From an uncultured Alphaproteobacteria bacterium (lineage in GTDB: Bacteria > Pseudomonadota > Alphaproteobacteria > HIMB59 > GCA-002718135), in NCBI GenBank assembly GCA_902567135.1, contig CACFLO010000003.1:1-64000 (forward strand): a stretch of 64,000 nucleotides of DNA, written 5' to 3'. Shown piece by piece: positions 40,527-51,232 of this stretch. The notes below the pieces were generated by a model, which saw nothing but the letters and a program-made list of their open reading frames with translations, was not told where the DNA came from and ran no database searches. The first letter of the stretch is position 1. Every line of letters starts with the position of its first letter. The position numbers and the translations under genes were made by a program.

Positions 40527-40780
40527 ATGGGGCGTTCTGTTGCCCGGTGCCCCAAACCGCGCTAGCCTAGAAATTAGGCAGCGATAGCTAATCTATTATC
40601 GTTAGCGTTTATAAAAATAGCCCGATAACGGCGGAACAATGCCGAGCAAAGTCTTTATCTTTTAGTCAACGTCAAACCTATTTCGCCCCCATAGTTTTAT
40701 GGTGGAGGCGCCGGGTACCGCCCCCGGGTCCGTATAACCTATTGCATAAAGCATTTATCGCTATAGTTGATAAATCAACA
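40527..40780 (-). ncRNA. ssrA: Two-piece (circularly permuted) tmRNA
   Basis: Read on the minus strand, the acceptor piece comes first (about 40780 to 40700): T-stem CCGGG/CCCGG, then CGCCTCC-ACCA ending in an encoded CCA at 40702-40700. A nine-base spacer (40699-40691) follows. The coding piece then starts GGGGGCGAAATAGG at 40690; GGGGGCG pairs with CGCCTCC as the acceptor stem with one G-U. The tag frame is at 40606-40574: GCT then codons for NDNRLAIAA and TAA, so the tag is ANDNRLAIAA after the charged alanine. A GGGGC/GCCCC hairpin with CGGGCAACAGAAC ends the piece near 40527. This gene order is the alphaproteobacterial permuted form. It rescues stalled ribosomes; the outer ends are approximate. 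Confidence 0.93.
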
Positions 40781-40837
40781 TTTCTTTTATAAACCAAAGT
40801 TAACAATCAAGAAAGATTTGAATTATTAAATATGATT

Positions 40838-40878
40838 TTTCACTAAAAATTTGTTGTTAAGATTAGGTTTTAGTGAAA
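40838..40878. promoter_or_regulatory. Inverted repeat upstream of folA
   Basis: TTTCACTAAAA (40838-40848) and TTTTAGTGAAA (40868-40878) are perfect 11-base inverted arms separated by 19 bases, ending 13 bases before the folA ATG. It lies in the gap between divergent ssrA and folA, so it could be an operator for either or a hairpin in the folA leader. No T-run follows, which argues against a terminator. Confidence 0.6.
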
Positions 40879-40891
40879 TAAGATTTTACTG

Positions 40892-41380
40892 ATGATTAAA
40901 GCAATAATGGCAGTGGATGATAATGGAGGTATCAGCAAAGGCGTAAGTATGCCTTGGCCAAAGAATTCTAAAGACTTACAATGGTTTAAAAAAAACACTT
41001 TAAATCAGGTTATTGTAATGGGAAGTAAAACCTGGGAAGATCCTTTTATGTCAACACCGTTAAAAGATAGAGAAAATATTCTTATAACCACTAAAGACAA
41101 TTCATTTTATCCAGGAGCAAATGCATATATAAAAGGCAATATTGTAGATGAAATTCTTAAATTAGAAAAAAAATATTCAAATAAAGACATTTATGTAATT
41201 GGAGGTCCAGAAATTGTTAAGCAAACATTTGATTTGTTTAAAGAGTTTTACTTAACAAGAATCTACGGTAATTTTGAATGTGATAAATTTATTGATATAA
41301 AAAAAATTAGCAATACAATGAAATTAATTGAAAAAATTGATTGTGATGACACTTGCCACTTTGAAATTTGGAAAAAATGA
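40892..41380 (+). CDS. folA: Dihydrofolate reductase
   Basis: A 162-residue NADPH enzyme that regenerates tetrahydrofolate. IKAIMAVDDNGGISKGVSMPW at the N-terminus (usual form: A-x-x-x-x-x-G-x-I-G-x-x-x-x-x-P-W), VIVMGSKTWED (cofactor-binding helix), and IYVIGGPEIVKQ are recognisable. The Met20-loop region has GGISKGVSMPWP in place of the common IGxxNxLPW, a moderate variation. It overlaps thyA by four bases (ATGA), the classical pairing of the enzyme that makes dihydrofolate with the one that recycles it. Preceded by an inverted repeat rather than a ribosome site. Confidence 0.88.
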   Translation: MIKAIMAVDDNGGISKGVSMPWPKNSKDLQWFKKNTLNQVIVMGSKTWEDPFMSTPLKDRENILITTKDNSFYPGANAYIKGNIVDEILKLEKKYSNKDIYVIGGPEIVKQTFDLFKEFYLTRIYGNFECDKFIDIKKISNTMKLIEKIDCDDTCHFEIWKK

Positions 41381-42207
41381 AAAATTATTTAACAGCTTTA
41401 GAATATTGTTTTGAAAATGGGGATTTTGTTAAAAGTCGTGCAGGTAATGTAAAAAAAGCATTTGGATATCAAATGCGATTTAATTTAGAAGATGGATTTC
41501 CCGCAATTACAACTAAGAAGCTTGCATGGAAAGCAGTTGTATCAGAGTTATTGTGGTTTTTAGAAGGATCAAATGATGAGAGAAGGCTTGCTGAAATTCA
41601 ATATGAAGACACAAAAGCAAATTTAAAAGATAAAAAGACTATTTGGACTCAAAATGCAAATGCTGATTATTGGAAAAATAAATCAAAATTTAAAGGTGAT
41701 GTTGGAAGAATATATGGAGTACAATGGAGAAACTTTAATGGAGTTGATCAAATTGTAAATTTGATAGAGGGTTTAAAGCAAAATCCTAATAGCAGGAGAC
41801 ATATCCTAACTGCTTGGAATCCTGCCGAGTTAGACGAAATGTCTCTTCCTCCATGCCACGCTTTTTCACAGTTTTATATTTCTAATAACAAACTTAGTTG
41901 TCAATTATATCAACGTTCCTGTGATATGTTTTTAGGAGTTCCATTTAACATAGCTAGTTACAGTCTTTTAATTCATATTCTTGCCAAAGAATGCGGATAC
42001 CAAGTTGGGGAATTTATTCTTTCTCTAGGAGATTTCCATATATATGAAGAACATTTTGATCAAGTAAAAATTCAATTAACAAGAGAGCCAAAGACACATC
42101 CAAGCTTACAATTTGAACAAAAAAAAATTAATGAATACAAGACTTCAGATTTTGAATTAATTAATTATGAACACCATCCTAAAATTGTGGCACCAATGAA
42201 TGTTTAG
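41377..42207 (+). CDS. thyA: Thymidylate synthase ThyA
   Basis: A 276-residue enzyme that methylates dUMP to dTMP with methylene-tetrahydrofolate. MKNYLTALEYCFENG, QMRFNLEDGFPAITTKKL, ELLWFLEGSNDERRL, VYG-type GRIYGVQWRNF, and SRRHILTAWNPAELDEMSLPPCHAFSQFYI (catalytic Cys in LPPCHAF) appear in order; SCDMFLGVPFNIASY and GDFHIYEEH follow. The ATG at 41377 is chosen over an upstream in-frame TTG at 41368 because it matches the family N-terminus and overlaps the folA stop as ATGA. Confidence 0.95.
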   Translation: MKNYLTALEYCFENGDFVKSRAGNVKKAFGYQMRFNLEDGFPAITTKKLAWKAVVSELLWFLEGSNDERRLAEIQYEDTKANLKDKKTIWTQNANADYWKNKSKFKGDVGRIYGVQWRNFNGVDQIVNLIEGLKQNPNSRRHILTAWNPAELDEMSLPPCHAFSQFYISNNKLSCQLYQRSCDMFLGVPFNIASYSLLIHILAKECGYQVGEFILSLGDFHIYEEHFDQVKIQLTREPKTHPSLQFEQKKINEYKTSDFELINYEHHPKIVAPMNV

Positions 42208-42209
42208 AA

Positions 42210-43238
42210 TTAAAATATTGATTTAGCTATTTCTAAATATTGTTTTGCAATATCACCATCTGGTCTATCAATACAAGCAGGTCTACCTTCATCTGATTGA
42301 ATTCTTAACTCTTTATCAATAGGAAGTGCACCAAGAAAAGGTATTTTAAATTTTTCTGCTTCTTTTTTTGCTCCGTTATTAGCAAAAATAAAATGTTTTT
42401 CGTTACAGTTATCGCATATAAAATAACTCATATTTTCAACTAATCCTAATATTGGCACATTGACTTTCTTAAACATATTTATACCTTTGCGAGCATCGGT
42501 CAGAGCAACATCTTGAGGAGTTGATATAATTATAGATCCTGATAATTTTGAATTTTGCGCAAGAGTTATTTGTGCATCACCTGTCCCTGGTGGAAGATCA
42601 ATAATAAGATAGTCTAATTGACCCCACTCAGCACCGTTAAACATTTGTTCTAATGCCTTCATTATCATTGGACCTCGCCAAATAGTTGGCGTTTCTTCAC
42701 TTACAAGAAAACCAATAGACATGCATTTAATTCCATAACTCTCTAAAGGAACTAATTTTTTATTTTGATTTATTTCAGGTTTGCCTGAAATACCCATCAT
42801 TCTTGGAACACTTGGTCCGTAAATATCAGCATCTAGAATACCAACTTTTTTTCCTAATTCACTCATTGCTACAGCTAAATTAACTGCAAAAGTTGATTTT
42901 CCTACTCCCCCTTTACCACTTGCAACAGCAATTATATCTTTTACATCTATTTGAAATCTATTCTTACTTTTTTTTGAGCTAGTTTCTTGATTTTCTGCTG
43001 TAAGGGCTACATTAATAGATAGAATTCCTTCTAACTTGACCAATTCATCTTTAAATATAACTGCTAACTTTTGATAGTCTTCTAAATATTGTTTAGTAAC
43101 TGATAGGATTATATTAACATTGCCGTCATTTTCAACTAATTGGATATTTGAATTTTTTTGATCTAGAGCATTATTGTTCGCGGGATCTTTATAATTTTTT
43201 GTAAATTCAAAGATTGATTGCAAAATTTTATCAGACAT
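42210..43238 (-). CDS. mrp: Mrp/ApbC-family iron-sulfur cluster carrier ATPase
   Basis: A 342-residue P-loop protein. The N-terminal ~85 residues form a MIP18-like domain; VASGKGGVGKSTFAVNLA is the deviant Walker A near residue 107, GILDADIYGPSVPRM and YLIIDLPPGTGDAQIT follow, and CDNC in YFICDNCNEKH supplies the CxxC that binds a bridging cluster in a dimer. It moves Fe-S clusters to target proteins. Alone on the minus strand, stop three bases from thyA's. Confidence 0.93.
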   Translation of the reverse strand: MSDKILQSIFEFTKNYKDPANNNALDQKNSNIQLVENDGNVNIILSVTKQYLEDYQKLAVIFKDELVKLEGILSINVALTAENQETSSKKSKNRFQIDVKDIIAVASGKGGVGKSTFAVNLAVAMSELGKKVGILDADIYGPSVPRMMGISGKPEINQNKKLVPLESYGIKCMSIGFLVSEETPTIWRGPMIMKALEQMFNGAEWGQLDYLIIDLPPGTGDAQITLAQNSKLSGSIIISTPQDVALTDARKGINMFKKVNVPILGLVENMSYFICDNCNEKHFIFANNGAKKEAEKFKIPFLGALPIDKELRIQSDEGRPACIDRPDGDIAKQYLEIAKSIF

Positions 43239-43324
43239 ACTTGATTTTTTAATTTTTACCCAAATATAACTTAGTAATTAGTTTAAAAAATGATAGTAGA
43301 ATATTTCATTTTACCAAATATTAT

Positions 43325-44422
43325 ATGAATTTGAATAAAAATAACAACGATAATAATCCTTGGGGTTCAGGGGGAAACAGTAATAACCCTTGGGGCGGTG
43401 GCGGATCTAATAATAATATGGATTTTGAAGATTCCATTAAAAAAGCTCGCGATAAATTTGGAAAGTTTAAAATTGGTGGACCAAGAAATATTTCACTTTT
43501 AATTTTAATTGGATTTTTAATATGGCTAGCTACTGGCTTCTATAGGGTTGAGCCAGATGAACAAGGTGTTGAACTACTATTTGGAAAATGGAATAATAAA
43601 ACAACTGAACCTGGTCTTCATTATTTTTTTCCTACTCCAATAGGACAAACAATTACTCCAAAAGTTGAAGTTATTAGAAAAATTAATGTTGGTTTCAGAA
43701 GTGCAAGTGATTTGGGATTCTCATCTAATACAAATGCTGAAAGAAAAGTGAATGAAGAAAGTTTGATGTTAACAGGCGATCAAAACATAGCAGATGTTGC
43801 TTTTACTGTTTTATATAGAATAAAAGATGCTGGAAACTTTCTTTTCAAATTAAGAAATCCTGAGCTTACTGTTAAAGATATGGCTGAAAGTGTAGTAAGA
43901 GAGGTAGTAGGTCAAAGAGATCTACAATTCCTTTTAACAGAAGGTAGACAGGAAGTAGAGCAAGTTGTTCGAAATGGACTCCAAGATGTTCTTGATAGCT
44001 ATGAAAGTGGAATACTAATACAATCGGTTCAATTGCAGAGTGTTGAACCTCCCTCTCAAGTCATTGATGCTTTTGATGAAGTTCAAAGAGCTCGTCAGGA
44101 TAAAGAAAGATTAGTTAACGAAGCTAACTCATACCTTAACAGGATTGTACCTAATGCTCGTGGTGAAGCTGCAAAATTAGTTGAAAGTGCAAAAGCTTAC
44201 AAAGAGCAGGTTGTTAAACAAGCTGAGGGTGTAGCCCAAAATTTCATAGATGTTTATAATAGTTATAAAAACGCAAAAGAAGTAACAAGAAGAAGAATAT
44301 ACCTTGAAACTTTAAGAGAAGTTTTAGAAGGAAAAAATAAAATTATTTTAGATGATGCTGGAGGGCAGGGTGTAGTTCCATACCTCCCATTAAACGAATT
44401 AAAAAAAGGGAACAGTAACTAA
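43325..44422 (+). CDS. hflK: FtsH protease modulator HflK
   Basis: A 365-residue SPFH-domain membrane protein. The first ~35 residues are Asn/Gly-rich with repeated NNPWG units, one transmembrane helix lies at about 55-72, and the SPFH/band-7 domain follows (GFYRVEPDEQGVELLFGKW, GLHYFFPTPIG, LTGDQNIADVAFTVLYRI). The C-terminal half is a helical coiled coil (EVQRARQDKERLVNEANSYLN). With HflC it forms a cage around FtsH in the inner membrane. Overlaps hflC by one base. Confidence 0.93.
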   Translation: MNLNKNNNDNNPWGSGGNSNNPWGGGGSNNNMDFEDSIKKARDKFGKFKIGGPRNISLLILIGFLIWLATGFYRVEPDEQGVELLFGKWNNKTTEPGLHYFFPTPIGQTITPKVEVIRKINVGFRSASDLGFSSNTNAERKVNEESLMLTGDQNIADVAFTVLYRIKDAGNFLFKLRNPELTVKDMAESVVREVVGQRDLQFLLTEGRQEVEQVVRNGLQDVLDSYESGILIQSVQLQSVEPPSQVIDAFDEVQRARQDKERLVNEANSYLNRIVPNARGEAAKLVESAKAYKEQVVKQAEGVAQNFIDVYNSYKNAKEVTRRRIYLETLREVLEGKNKIILDDAGGQGVVPYLPLNELKKGNSN

Positions 44423-45297
44423 TGAAATTTACTCCTAGAAATATTATAATTATCCTTTTATTGTTTATTGGTTTTCTTACATTTACTGGTGCATTTTTTA
44501 TTGTAAATGAAACAAAACAGGCAATAGTTTTACAGTTTGGTGATCCTAGAAAAGTAATAACAAAGCCAGGATTACAATTTAAGATTCCATTTATTCAAGA
44601 TGCAGTATTTTTAGACTCAAGATTACTTAATCTTGATCCACAACCTGAAGAAATGATTTTATCAGATCAAAAAAGAATTATTGTTGATTCATTCGCTAGA
44701 TACAGAATTGTTAATCCTCTTAAATTCTTTCAAACTGTTAGGAATGAAGCAACATTTTCTGACAGATTTGGGAGAATTATTAATGCATCTGTTAGGGGTG
44801 TAATTGCACAATATTCTTTGACTTCTCTTTTAAGTGATGAAAGAATTAACATCATGAACGAAATTCAAGAGCAAATTTTATCAAATGAAGAATCTTTTGG
44901 AGTTGAAATTATTGATATAAGAATTGGAAGAACAGATTTAACTGAACAGGTCTCTAATAACGTTTACCAGCGAATGAGATCTGAAAGAGAAAAAGAAGCA
45001 AATCTTTTAAGGGCAGAGGGTGAAGAATTATCTAAAGAAATTGTTGCATCTGCAGATAGACAGCAAACTGTTATTATAGCTGAAGCAGAAAGAACTTCCT
45101 CAATTCTACGAGGGGAAGGTGATGCTAATAAAAATAAAATCCTAGCAGATGCTTATAGCCTTGATGAAGAATTTTTTGATTTTTTAAGAACTATGCAAGC
45201 TTGTAGGGATACATTTGGTGATACAGACATGTCAATGGTAATTGCCCCAGGACAAGTTTGTGAAAAGTTTTTTGGAGAAATTGAAATAGAAAACTAA
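44422..45297 (+). CDS. hflC: FtsH protease modulator HflC
   Basis: A 291-residue SPFH protein, partner of HflK. An N-terminal transmembrane helix at residues ~8-27, then FIVNETKQAIVLQFGDPRKV, GLQFKIPFIQDAVFLDSR, RIIVDSFARYRI, and the coiled part QRMRSEREKEANLLRAEGEE with the EAERTSSILRGEGDANKNKI segment typical of HflC. Its start overlaps the hflK stop and its stop overlaps the DUF2065 start (TAATG). Confidence 0.94.
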   Translation: MKFTPRNIIIILLLFIGFLTFTGAFFIVNETKQAIVLQFGDPRKVITKPGLQFKIPFIQDAVFLDSRLLNLDPQPEEMILSDQKRIIVDSFARYRIVNPLKFFQTVRNEATFSDRFGRIINASVRGVIAQYSLTSLLSDERINIMNEIQEQILSNEESFGVEIIDIRIGRTDLTEQVSNNVYQRMRSEREKEANLLRAEGEELSKEIVASADRQQTVIIAEAERTSSILRGEGDANKNKILADAYSLDEEFFDFLRTMQACRDTFGDTDMSMVIAPGQVCEKFFGEIEIEN

Positions 45298-45500
45298 TGT
45301 TGAAGTTACTCTTATTGGGTATTGGCTTACTTCTTTTCTTTGAAGGTTTACTATATTTTTTTCTAGCAAGTAATTTAAAACTTTTATTTGAACAATTATC
45401 CAAGGTTGATCCACAAAAAATAAAGACTATATCTTTATTGATGCTAATACTTGGTACATGCCTTATTTATTTCACTTTTAGATTTTATGGGGATCTTTAA
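45297..45500 (+). CDS. DUF2065 (YjeT-like) small membrane protein
   Basis: A 67-residue protein with two transmembrane helices: LLLLGIGLLLFFEGLLYFFLA then a polar link with KVDPQKIKTI and LLMLILGTCLIYFTFR. The G-x-x-L-x-x-E-G-L-x-Y pattern is that of DUF2065, regularly found between hflC and a degP-type protease in alphaproteobacteria. Function unknown; linked by context to membrane protein quality control. Confidence 0.85.
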   Translation: MLKLLLLGIGLLLFFEGLLYFFLASNLKLLFEQLSKVDPQKIKTISLLMLILGTCLIYFTFRFYGDL

Positions 45501-46894
45501 TGAGTAAAATACTATCTAGTCTTTTTATTTTATTTATCATAACATTTTCAAATTTATCGCAGTCTCATCCAAGTAGTTTTGCTGATTTGGTAGAAAATCT
45601 CTCACCTGCAGTAGTAAGTATTGCTTCTACAACAATTGTTCAAAATAATAATTCACAAAACCAAATGCCTCAATTTCCTGAAGGATCACCATTTGATGAG
45701 TTTTTCAAAGATTACTTTGAAAATGAAAGAAGAAATTCACCATCACAAAGACCTATAACAGGTCTTGGCTCTGGTTTTATAATTAGTAAAGACGGCATTA
45801 TAGTAACAAATAATCACGTAATTGAGGGAGCGGATGAAATAACAGTTATACTGTCAAATCAAAAAGAATTTACCGCAGAATTATTAGGAAGAGATCCCAA
45901 AGCAGATTTAGCAGTTTTAAAAATAGATCCTGGTACAACTATACTTACAGCTGTTGAATGGGGTGACTCTGAATCTATGAGAGTTGGAGATTGGTCAATT
46001 GCAATAGGCAACCCTCTCAATTTAGGAGGTACTGTTACAGCAGGTATTATCTCAGCAATTTCAAGGGACTTAAGAGGTAGTGGTCCCTATGTAAAATTTT
46101 TACAAACTGATGCTTCTATAAATAGAGGAAATTCAGGAGGACCTCTTTTTAATATTGAAGGTAAGGTTATTGGCATCAATACGGCAATAATTTCACAGAC
46201 TGGAGGTAGCATCGGTTTAGGTTTTGCAATACCTTCGAATAGCGCCAAAAAAATAGTTCAACAACTTAAAGATTTTGGAAGAACAAAAAGAGGCTGGTTA
46301 GGAGTGCAAATTCAACCAGTTTCTCAAGATTTTGCAGAAAGCTTAGGTCTTGAAAATGAAAAAGGGGCATTTGTTTCAAATGTAAATCCTAAAGGACCAT
46401 CAAAGAAAGCAGGCATAGAAGCTGGCGATGTAATATTAAAGTTTAATGACATTGAAATTATCAAAATGACAGATTTACCCAGAGTTGTAGCAGAGGCTGA
46501 TGTAGGATCATTAGCTAAGGTTGAAGTTTGGCGTAAAAATAGAAGAATTATTATTCAAGTTGAGTTAGGTGAATTGCCTGAACAAACTTATGTTAAAGAT
46601 AATTCACAAAAAAAAGAAAATAAATCAAAAGAAAAAATAATCACATCTTTAGGTATAGCAGTTATTGATAGTAACGATTCTAAAGGTGTTTTGGTAAGCA
46701 AAGTAGATAATGATGACATCAGATTGCAAGAAGGTGATATTATATTAGAAGTTAATCGAGAATTAATAGATTCATCAATATCTTTTATTTCCATTATTGA
46801 AAAATATAAAAAGACTGGGAGATCATCTCTTTTATTAAAAATTCAAAGAGAAGATGAAACAAGCTGGATAACAATTAAATTTATTTCTAATTGA
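45500..46894 (+). CDS. degP: Periplasmic serine protease, DegP/HtrA (Do) family
   Basis: A 464-residue trypsin-fold protease and chaperone. Signal peptide at residues 1-22 or so. The triad is His in TNNHVIEGAD, Asp in DPKADLAVLKI and Ser in INRGNSGGPLF. Two PDZ domains follow, the first with RGWLGVQIQPVSQDFAESLG and GDVILKFNDIEI, the second shorter, with GDIILEVNRELI. It degrades or refolds damaged envelope proteins. Coupled to the hflKC operon by a one-base overlap. Confidence 0.93.
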   Translation: MSKILSSLFILFIITFSNLSQSHPSSFADLVENLSPAVVSIASTTIVQNNNSQNQMPQFPEGSPFDEFFKDYFENERRNSPSQRPITGLGSGFIISKDGIIVTNNHVIEGADEITVILSNQKEFTAELLGRDPKADLAVLKIDPGTTILTAVEWGDSESMRVGDWSIAIGNPLNLGGTVTAGIISAISRDLRGSGPYVKFLQTDASINRGNSGGPLFNIEGKVIGINTAIISQTGGSIGLGFAIPSNSAKKIVQQLKDFGRTKRGWLGVQIQPVSQDFAESLGLENEKGAFVSNVNPKGPSKKAGIEAGDVILKFNDIEIIKMTDLPRVVAEADVGSLAKVEVWRKNRRIIIQVELGELPEQTYVKDNSQKKENKSKEKIITSLGIAVIDSNDSKGVLVSKVDNDDIRLQEGDIILEVNRELIDSSISFISIIEKYKKTGRSSLLLKIQREDETSWITIKFISN

Positions 46895-47808
46895 TAAAAA
46901 CTATATACTTGATAGCTGGTCCAACCGCTTCTGGTAAATCTCAATTTTCAATTGATTTAGCAAAAAAAATAAATGGTGTTGTAATAAATTCTGACAGTAT
47001 GCAGGTTTATAAAAATTTAAAGATACTTACAGCGCGACCAAATAAAAAAGAAATGCAAAATATAAAACACTATTTGTATGGTTACGTTAATGGGGTAGAG
47101 AGATACAATGTTGAAAAGTGGTGCAATGATGCTGCTAAAATTATTAACAAAACTTTTGAAAGAAATTCAAATCCAATATTAGTTGGGGGTACAGGTTTGT
47201 ATATTCATACATTAATTAATGGTTTAATTGATATTCCAGCAATCCCTGAAAGTATTAAAAATAAATCAGAAAAAATAATTAAGGAATTTGGTAAAGATTT
47301 TTTAATAACTCAAATAAAAAAATTTGATCCCAGATCCCTTAAAGAAGTAAATTCTAATGATACTGTAAGATTAAGAAGGATCTGGGAAGTATACGAGTCA
47401 ACAGGTAAAAAATTTAGTGAATGGAAATTAAATGAAAATAAAAAATTTATAGAAAATTTAGATTTTAAAATAATTTTATTTTTGCCAAATAGAGAAAAAA
47501 ATTATCAAATTGTTAATTCTCGATTTATAAAAATGATTAATGACGGAGCGATTGAAGAAGTTAAAAATTTATTAGATCTTAATCTAAATGATTCACTACC
47601 TGTAATGAGAGCTCATGGTGTTCCAGAAATAATAAAATTTTTAAGAAATGAAATTAGTTTAGAGGAGTGTATTAGCAAAGGACAACAGGTTACGAGGAAC
47701 TATGTAAAAAGGCAACATACCTGGTGGAATTCGACAAATTTAGATATTTTTCACCAATTTGATAAATTTCCTATCGAAATTGATATTAATTCTATTAAAT
47801 TTGACTGA
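46891..47808 (+). CDS. miaA: tRNA dimethylallyltransferase MiaA
   Basis: A 305-residue enzyme that prenylates A37 of UNN-reading tRNAs. P-loop AGPTASGKSQFSIDLA (residues ~7-22), INSDSMQVYKNLKILTARP, VGGTGLYIHTLINGL, DTVRLRRIWEVYESTGK and RNYVKRQHTWW. The start codon is TTG overlapping the degP stop (TTGA), the only start with the normal N-terminus. Confidence 0.93.
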   Translation: MIKTIYLIAGPTASGKSQFSIDLAKKINGVVINSDSMQVYKNLKILTARPNKKEMQNIKHYLYGYVNGVERYNVEKWCNDAAKIINKTFERNSNPILVGGTGLYIHTLINGLIDIPAIPESIKNKSEKIIKEFGKDFLITQIKKFDPRSLKEVNSNDTVRLRRIWEVYESTGKKFSEWKLNENKKFIENLDFKIILFLPNREKNYQIVNSRFIKMINDGAIEEVKNLLDLNLNDSLPVMRAHGVPEIIKFLRNEISLEECISKGQQVTRNYVKRQHTWWNSTNLDIFHQFDKFPIEIDINSIKFD

Positions 47809-47861
47809 TTTTAAACTAAATTATTGATTTTATTTTATCCACAGCCTATGAGATCTTGGCA

Positions 47862-49627
47862 ATGAAACAAGAAATGACAGGGGCAGAAATTGTATTACAA
47901 TCACTTGTAGATCAAGGAGTTGAGGTAGTATTTGGTTATCCTGGTGGTGCCGTTTTACCAATATATGATACCTTATTTAAACAAAATTCTATTAAACATG
48001 TTTTAGTCCGCCAAGAAGGTGGAGCAATTCATGCGGCTGAAGGATATGCACGCTCAACAGGTAAAGTTGGTGTAGTATTAGTTACATCTGGTCCAGGGGC
48101 AACAAATGTAGTCACAGGCTTAACAGATGCTATGATGGATAGTATTCCAATTGTTTGTATTACTGGTCAAGTACCTCAGCATTTAATTGGAAGTGATGCA
48201 TTTCAAGAATGTGACACTACAGGAATTACTAGACCTTGCACTAAACATAATTATTTAGTTAAAGATCCAAATAAATTATCACCTGTTTTTCATGAAGCTT
48301 TTACAATAGCTAAAGATGGAAGACCAGGTCCTGTTTTAATTGACATTCCAAAAGATGTTCAGTTTGCAAAAGGAAACTATACACAAAAAGAAAAAATAAT
48401 AATTCCATCACATAGATTATTTGAACCAGAGATTTTCAAGAATGATGAAAAAATTAATGAAGTTGTTAATTTAATATCAAAAGCAAAAAAACCTATTTTT
48501 TATATAGGTGGTGGATGCATTAACTCTGGACCAAAAGCTTCAGAGCTAGTTTCACAATTTGTCGAAACGACAGGAGCACCAGCTACCATGACTTTAATGG
48601 GCTTAGGTGTTCTTGGATCCTCTCATTCCAACTCGCTAGGAATGCTGGGGATGCACGGTATGTATGAAGCTAATATGGCGATGCATGAATGTGATTTATT
48701 AATTAACATTGGAGCACGTTTTGATGATAGGGTAACAGGAAGGCTTGATGCATTCTCTCCAAATTCTAAAAAAATTCATATTGATATTGATGAGAGTAAT
48801 ATTAATAAAACAATAAAAGTTGATGTGCCAGTTGTTGGTGATGTTACAAGTATTTTAAAGAGAATTTTAAAGGTTTGGAAAGAAAATAATTTAAAAACAA
48901 ATCAATCTGATCTGAAATTATGGTGGGATAAAATTAATAATTGGAAAAAAATAGATTGCTTGCATTTTACAAATAATGAAAAAGAAATAAAACCACAGTA
49001 TGCTATCCAACGATTATATGAATTAACTAAAGATAAGAAAACATTTATCACTACAGAAGTTGGTCAACATCAAATGTGGGCTGCTCAGTATTATAAATTT
49101 GAAAAACCAAATAGATGGCTCACCTCAGGTGGATTGGGAACAATGGGATATGGTTTTCCAGCAGCTATTGGAGCACAAGTAGCTAATCCAGACGCATTGG
49201 TCATTGATGTAGCTGGTGATGCATCAATTCTTATGAATATTCAAGAAATGAGCACAGCTGTACAATATAGATTACCTGTAAAAATTTTTATTCTTAACAA
49301 TGAATATATGGGCATGGTAAGACAATGGCAGGAGCTTTTACATGGAGGTAGATATTCAGAAAGTTATACGGACAGTCTGCCAGATTTTGTTAAATTAGCA
49401 GAGAGTTATAAAGCCATTGGTCTTAGAGCAAAAAAACCTAAAGAGCTTGATGGTGTTATTAATGAAATGATTAATACAGATAAAACGGTTATTGCTGATA
49501 TCTGGGTAAGTAAAGAGGAAAATTGCTTCCCAATGATTCAGAGTGGTTCTGCTCATAATGAGATGGTTCTTAGTAAGGATCAAAAACAGGATAAACACTC
49601 AGCTGAGAAAGGTAAAATTTTAGTATA

Positions 49628-49628
<1 letters not shown>
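47862..49628 (+). CDS. ilvB: Acetolactate synthase large subunit
   Basis: A 588-residue thiamine-diphosphate enzyme, first step of branched-chain amino acid synthesis. GAEIVLQSLVDQGVEVVFGYPGGAVLP with the FGYPGG turn, VRQEGGAIHAAEGYA (catalytic Glu), GARFDDRVTGRLDAF, HIDIDESNINK, and WLTSGGLGTMGYGFPAAIGA with GDASILMNIQEM as the ThDP/Mg site. The ATG at 47862 is preferred over an in-frame TTG six bases upstream. No leucine/valine-rich leader or attenuator is visible in the 53-base gap after miaA. Confidence 0.95.
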
Positions 49629-51189
<1,561 letters not shown>

Positions 51190-51232
51190 ATGAAAGTTTT
51201 TTTATAGGTTTTTTAATGTATAATAGAAAAGA

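Noticed and set aside
40501-40891. Small protein genes in the 465-base gap before folA
   Set aside because: The gap is filled by the tmRNA gene on the minus strand and the folA upstream region.
41368-41376. TTG start for thyA nine bases upstream
   Set aside because: The ATG at 41377 matches the family N-terminus and gives the ATGA overlap with folA.
47848-47865. Five-codon mini frame (MRSWQ) overlapping the ilvB start as ATGA
   Set aside because: Too short, no branched-chain codons, no attenuator hairpin; likely chance.
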